Assembly: GCA_011523425.1 (NCBI GenBank)
Contig: WTGU01000069.1
Location: 24,716 to 88,715 of the forward strand
DNA from: Alphaproteobacteria bacterium
Lineage (GTDB): Bacteria > Pseudomonadota > Alphaproteobacteria > UBA828
Length of the DNA: 64,000 nt
Direction: 5' to 3'
The notes beneath the pieces are model-generated. The model saw only the letters and a list, made by a program, of their open reading frames with translations, ran no database searches and had not been told where the DNA came from. The translations under genes were made by a program, and so were the position numbers. Numbering within the stretch: position 1 is the first letter of the stretch; each line of letters begins with the position of its first letter. Shown one piece after another: positions 60,359-64,000 of this stretch.

Positions 60359-60738
60359 CAGGCCCCCTTCGCGCGTTCGCGCACGACGATGGTGAGATGA
60401 CTGAACGGCTTCATCACGCGCCCGACCCGTCCGCGCGCGCGCGGGCGCCAGCGCTTCATCACGAGACCCTTGCCGACCGTCGCCTCGGCGACGACCAGGC
60501 GGTCCACGTCCAGCTCGTGGTTGTTCTCTGCGTTGGCGATCGCCGACTGCAGGCACTTGCGCACGTCGCCGGTGATGCGGCGGCGCGAATGGGCCAGCGT
60601 GATCAGCGCCTCGTCCACCTTGCGGCCGCGAATGGTGGCGGCGACCAGGCCGAGCTTCTGCGGGCTGATCCGCAGGTTCCGGACCATGGCCTGGGCCTCG
60701 GCCTCGCCGAGCCGCCGGGGACGCGATTCCTTGCCCAT
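60358..60738 (-). CDS. rplV: 50S ribosomal protein L22
   Basis: 126 residues from ATG 60738. [20 protein letters not shown] and [20 protein letters not shown], the latter being the exit-tunnel loop region, then HLTIVV. Canonical position between rpsS and rpsC. Confidence 0.97.
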   Translation of the reverse strand: MGKESRPRRLGEAEAQAMVRNLRISPQKLGLVAATIRGRKVDEALITLAHSRRRITGDVRKCLQSAIANAENNHELDVDRLVVAEATVGKGLVMKRWRPRARGRVGRVMKPFSHLTIVVRERAKGA

Positions 60739-60740
60739 GC

Positions 60741-61019
60741 TCAGCCCCGCCGCGCCCTCTTGTCGCCGGCATGGCCGTGGAACACGCGCGTCGGCGAGAA
60801 CTCGCCGAACTTGTGGCCGACCATGTTCTCGTTGACCAGAACGGGCAGGAACTTCCGCCCGTTGTAGACCCCGAAGGTGAGTCCGACGAACTGCGGCAGG
60901 ATCGTCGAGCGCCGGGACCAGGTGCGGATGATGTCCTTGCGGCCGCTCGCCCGCGCCTCCTCGGCCTTCTTCAGCAGATAGCCGTCGACGAAGGGGCCCT
61001 TCCACACGGAACGTGCCAT
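60741..61019 (-). CDS. rpsS: 30S ribosomal protein S19
   Basis: 92 residues, exact family size. [40 protein letters not shown] and [20 protein letters not shown] are near-invariant. It forms a head complex with S13, whose gene is not in this window. Confidence 0.97.
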   Translation of the reverse strand: MARSVWKGPFVDGYLLKKAEEARASGRKDIIRTWSRRSTILPQFVGLTFGVYNGRKFLPVLVNENMVGHKFGEFSPTRVFHGHAGDKRARRG

Positions 61020-61034
61020 CGACTGTCCCCCGCC

Positions 61035-61862
61035 CTACTTCTTGCCCCGGCGCCGCATGATGAAGCGGTCGGTTCTCTTGTTGCGCCGGGTGCGTTTGCC
61101 CTTGGTCGGCACGCCCCAGGGGGTGACCGGATGCCGCCCGCCCGAGGACTTCCCCTCGCCGCCGCCGTGGGGATGGTCGACCGGGTTCATGGCGACACCG
61201 CGCACCGACGGCCTGCGGCCCTTCCAGCGCATGCGGCCGGCCTTGCCCTGGTTGGTGTTCTGATTGTCCGGATTCGAGACCGCGCCGATGGTTGCCATGC
61301 AGCGCGCGTGGACCATCCGCTGCTCGCCGGAAGGGAGTCTGAGCAGGGCGTAGCCCTGGTCCTTGCCGACGAGCTGCACGTAGTTGCCGGCCGAGCGCGC
61401 GATCTGGCCGCCCTTCCCCGGCTTCATCTCGATGTTGTGGATGATTGTGCCGACGGGGATGTTGCTCATCGGCATCGCGTTGCCGGGCCTGATATCGCAG
61501 CGGTCGCCGGAGACCACCTTGTCGCCGGGCGAGACCCGTTGCGGCGCCAGGATGTAGGCCTGCTCGCCGTCTTCGTAGCGGATCAGCGCGATGAAGGCGG
61601 AGCGGTTGGGGTCGTACTCCAGACGCTCCACCGTCGCCGGCACGTCGAACTTGCGCCGCTTGAAGTCGATCTTGCGGTAGCGGCGCTTATGCCCGCCGCC
61701 GCGATGGCGCATGGTGATGCGGCCGTCGCTGTTGCGCCCGCCCTTCTGGCTGAGACCCTCGGTGAGCGCCTTGACCGGCTTGCCCTTCCACAGGTCGGCG
61801 CGGTCCACCAGGATGAGCTGGCGGCGCCCCGGCGTGGTCGGCTTGTAGTGCTTGAGTGCCAT
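61035..61862 (-). CDS. rplB: 50S ribosomal protein L2
   Basis: 275 residues. It starts [40 protein letters not shown] and [20 protein letters not shown] (containing the essential His of the peptidyl-transferase neighbourhood) are intact. Ends in a basic tail. Confidence 0.98.
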   Translation of the reverse strand: MALKHYKPTTPGRRQLILVDRADLWKGKPVKALTEGLSQKGGRNSDGRITMRHRGGGHKRRYRKIDFKRRKFDVPATVERLEYDPNRSAFIALIRYEDGEQAYILAPQRVSPGDKVVSGDRCDIRPGNAMPMSNIPVGTIIHNIEMKPGKGGQIARSAGNYVQLVGKDQGYALLRLPSGEQRMVHARCMATIGAVSNPDNQNTNQGKAGRMRWKGRRPSVRGVAMNPVDHPHGGGEGKSSGGRHPVTPWGVPTKGKRTRRNKRTDRFIMRRRGKK

Positions 61863-61866
61863 CGCC

Positions 61867-62172
61867 CTAGAGCCCGGTCATCACGTCGATCGAATCGCCT
61901 TCGCCCAGCGAGACCGTCGCCTTCTTCCAATCCGAACGCCTGCCCAGCCGTCCGGCCCGGCCGCGCTTCACCTTGCCCTTGACCATGAGGGTGTTGACCT
62001 TCGTCACCTTCACCTCGAACAGACCCTCGACGGCCTCCTTGATCTCCGGCTTGCTGGCGTCGGTGCGCACCTTGAAGGTGACCTGGTTGTACTCGCTGCC
62101 CTGGGTCGACTTCTCGGTCACCACCGGACCGAGGATCACGTCGTACCAGCGCTCCTTCGGCTCGGCGCTCAT
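61867..62172 (-). CDS. rplW: 50S ribosomal protein L23
   Basis: 101 residues from ATG 62172, ATGA overlap with rpl[21 protein letters not shown] and [20 protein letters not shown] are diagnostic. It is the docking site for SRP and trigger factor at the exit. Confidence 0.97.
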   Translation of the reverse strand: MSAEPKERWYDVILGPVVTEKSTQGSEYNQVTFKVRTDASKPEIKEAVEGLFEVKVTKVNTLMVKGKVKRGRAGRLGRRSDWKKATVSLGEGDSIDVMTGL

Positions 62173-62789
62173 GTCAGCCGCGCCTCCAGCGTCTCCACCG
62201 CCTTGCGGGTCAGCACCAGCCGATCCCGGCGGAGGATGTCGTAGACGTTGGCGCCCTGCTGCGGCAGCACCTGGACCTCGGTGAGGTTGCGCGCCGCAAG
62301 CGCGAAATCGGCGTCGACCTCGTCGCCGTCGATCACCAGCGCCGACGACCAGCCGAGGCCCGCCAGCCGCTCGGCGAGCACCCGGGTCTTGGCCGAGCCG
62401 AGCGCGAGGGACTCCACGACGGAGAGCTTGCCGTCCGCCTGCTTGGCCGACAGCGCGGACTTCAACGCGAGCCTGCGGACCTTCTTGGGCAGCTTGTGCG
62501 CGTGGTCGCGCAGCACGGGGCCGAAGATCGCCACGCCGCCCCGATGATGCGGCGCCCGCCGCGTGCCGGCCCGCGCGCGTCCCGTTCCCTTCTGCTTGAA
62601 GGGCTTGCGGGTCGAGCCGCGAAGCTCCGCCACCGACTTGGTCTTGTGCGTGCCGGCGCGCCGCTTGGCGAGCTGCCAGCGCACCGTGCGGTGCATCAGG
62701 TCGGGCCGCACGGGCGCGCCGAACACAGCCTCGGCGAGCTCGATCTCGCCGACCTGCTTGGCGTCGAGGTCGATGACGTCGACCTTCAC
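62169..62789 (-). CDS. rplD: 50S ribosomal protein L4
   Basis: 206 residues. GTG start at 62789 overlapping the rplC stop (GTGA). Tunnel loop: [40 protein letters not shown]. In relatives L4 also represses the S10 operon; no leader hairpin could be judged here. Confidence 0.97.
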   Translation of the reverse strand: MKVDVIDLDAKQVGEIELAEAVFGAPVRPDLMHRTVRWQLAKRRAGTHKTKSVAELRGSTRKPFKQKGTGRARAGTRRAPHHRGGVAIFGPVLRDHAHKLPKKVRRLALKSALSAKQADGKLSVVESLALGSAKTRVLAERLAGLGWSSALVIDGDEVDADFALAARNLTEVQVLPQQGANVYDILRRDRLVLTRKAVETLEARLT

Positions 62790-63592
62790 GACGACTCCTC
62801 CCCTGCGCCGTCCGCAGCGCTCTCGGCGGACGTCTCGCCGACATCCTCCTCAGGCGTCTCGGCCTCCTCGGGCGCGCGCTCGTCTGCCTCCGGCGCCACC
62901 TCGATCCCCGCCGGGAACGGCACGTCCTCCGGCAGGGGGCGCTTCTTGGCGTCGGAGAGCAGGATGACGCCGCCCTTCGGCCCCGGTACGCCGCCCTTGA
63001 CCATGATCAGGCCGCGCGCCGTGTCCGTCGCCACCACCTCGAGGTTCTGCACGGTTGCGCGCGCGTGCCCCAGATGGCCCGCCATCTTCTTGCCCTTGAA
63101 GACCTTGCCCGGATCCTGGCACTGGCCGGTCGAGCCGTGGGAGCGATGCGAGACCGAGACCCCGTGACTCGCGCGCAGGCCCGAGAAGTTGTGCCGCTTC
63201 ATCCCGCCGGCGAAGCCCTTGCCGATCGAGGTGCCGACCGCATCGACGAACTGGCCCGTGGCGAAGTGATCGACGCTGAGCGTCGCGCCCACGTCCACGA
63301 GCGCATCCTCGCTGACGCGGAACTCGGCCACGTGGCGCTTGGGCTCGATGCGCGCCTTGGCGAAGTGGCCGCGCAGCGCGCGGCTGGTGTTCTTGACCTT
63401 GACGCGGCCGGCGCCGAGCTGCAGCGCCACGTAGCCGCCGCGCTCGCGGGTCCGCTGGGCGATGACCTGGCAACCGTCCACGCGCAGCACCGTGACCGGC
63501 ACATGCTCGCCGTCGTCGTTGAAGACGCGGGACATGCCGAGCTTCTCGGCTATCACGCCCGTGCGCCTGCGCGCTGACACCTGGCCGGCCAT
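62786..63592 (-). CDS. rplC: 50S ribosomal protein L3 with acidic C-terminal extension
   Basis: 268 residues. The core is standard: [60 protein letters not shown]. After the core (about residue 225) comes an extension rich in Glu and Ala, roughly 40 residues, absent from the common 210-residue form. Similar tails occur in some Alphaproteobacteria. The stop overlaps the rplD GTG. Confidence 0.97.
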   Translation of the reverse strand: MAGQVSARRRTGVIAEKLGMSRVFNDDGEHVPVTVLRVDGCQVIAQRTRERGGYVALQLGAGRVKVKNTSRALRGHFAKARIEPKRHVAEFRVSEDALVDVGATLSVDHFATGQFVDAVGTSIGKGFAGGMKRHNFSGLRASHGVSVSHRSHGSTGQCQDPGKVFKGKKMAGHLGHARATVQNLEVVATDTARGLIMVKGGVPGPKGGVILLSDAKKRPLPEDVPFPAGIEVAPEADERAPEEAETPEEDVGETSAESAADGAGEESS

Positions 63593-63600
63593 GACGCCCT

Positions 63601-63915
63601 CTAGAGCCTGATCTCGACGTCGACCCCGGCGGCGAGGTCGAGCTTCATGAGCGCATCGACGGTCTGCGGCGTCGGGTCGACGATATCGAGCAGCCGCTTG
63701 TGGGTGCGGATCTCGAACTGCTCCCGCGACTTCTTGTCGATGTGGGGCGAGCGCAGCACGGTGTACTTCTCGATCCGGGTCGGCAGCGGAATGGGCCCGC
63801 GCACCTGGGCGCCGGTGCGCTTCGCCGTGTTCACGATTTCGCTCGTGGACGCGTCGAGCACGCGGTGATCGAACGCCTTGAGGCGGATCCTGATATTCTG
63901 GCTGTCGATCGCCAT
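63601..63915 (-). CDS. rpsJ: 30S ribosomal protein S10
   Basis: 104 residues, with [40 protein letters not shown] and [20 protein letters not shown]. First gene of the S10 operon, 36 bases after tuf. Also known as the Nus factor NusE. Confidence 0.97.
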   Translation of the reverse strand: MAIDSQNIRIRLKAFDHRVLDASTSEIVNTAKRTGAQVRGPIPLPTRIEKYTVLRSPHIDKKSREQFEIRTHKRLLDIVDPTPQTVDALMKLDLAAGVDVEIRL

Positions 63916-63951
63916 CGTGCCTGCCCGGTCCTTGTCCGTATCCGCCGCGCT

Positions 63952-64000
63952 CTAATCGACGATTTTTGCGACGACGCCGGCGCCGACGGTGCGTCCGCCC
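63952..64000 (-). CDS. tuf: Elongation factor Tu, C-terminal fragment
   Basis: Only the last 15 codons and the stop (TAG at 63954-63952) are in the window. They read [14 protein letters not shown], the nearly invariant EF-Tu end. Its place before rpsJ is usual in Proteobacteria. Confidence 0.9.
   Translation of the reverse strand, partial: GGRTVGAGVVAKIVD

Overview
The window reads as a high-GC alphaproteobacterial chromosome segment. The clues are a tuf-rpsJ-to-secY-adk ribosomal protein block in the alphaproteobacterial order, CTTGAC-type -35 boxes, and many TRAP and dipeptide-family ABC importers. Most genes are packed with ATGA, GTGA or TGATG overlaps. Several traits (a proteusin/NHLP peptide cluster with a flavin halogenase, and an Erg6-like sterol methyltransferase) recall uncultured marine or sponge-associated bacteria. 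That habitat is inference only.

Region 1 (1-24413) is catabolic and transport DNA. It starts with a TRAP transporter end, followed by a first Dpp/Opp-type ABC importer (1519-7317, minus). An LLM flavin monooxygenase separates this from a second Dpp/Opp importer on the plus strand. The second importer is embedded in an operon-like run with a cysteine hydrolase, an amidohydrolase, an AMP-forming acyl-CoA ligase, a tandem alpha/beta hydrolase and a FAD oxidase (8687-20559). A carboxymuconolactone-decarboxylase-like protein, a nitroreductase and an ArsR / SRPBCC / haloalkane-dehalogenase mini-operon follow.

Region 2 (24414-31002) carries scars of mobile DNA. A sterol 24-C-methyltransferase-like gene lies next to a decayed P4-type integrase downstream of tRNA-Asn(GTT). 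An M24 creatinase-like gene and an unusually long UxaA-family dehydratase come next. Then tRNA-Lys(CTT) with its terminator is followed by an IS21 IstA fragment.

Region 3 (about 30931-50721) is the highlight: a ribosomal natural-product (NHLP/TOMM) cluster. It encodes a NHLP-leader precursor ending in the very short core LCCCW, and a fused RRE/E1-like/YcaO cyclodehydratase. It also has an AlkB-type diiron enzyme fused to a degenerate GlnE-like domain, and a squalene-cyclase-fold protein carrying its own NHLP leader. A 372-residue protein here is unrecognised. Export genes are a C39-peptidase ABC transporter, a second NHLM ABC transporter, a minimal HlyD-like protein, an MMPL/RND exporter, a LolA-like protein and an outer-membrane barrel. 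A tryptophan-halogenase-family enzyme completes the set. The simplest model is that the Cys residues become thiazoles, the Trp may be halogenated, the leader is removed by the C39 domain, and the product is exported across both membranes.

Region 4 (50809-64000, minus) has a PEP-mutase/isocitrate-lyase family gene, a class II aldolase, then adk, secY and the complete spc and S10 operons up to the 3' end of tuf. The usual rpsM-rpsK-rpoA-rplQ continuation after adk is absent from this locus.
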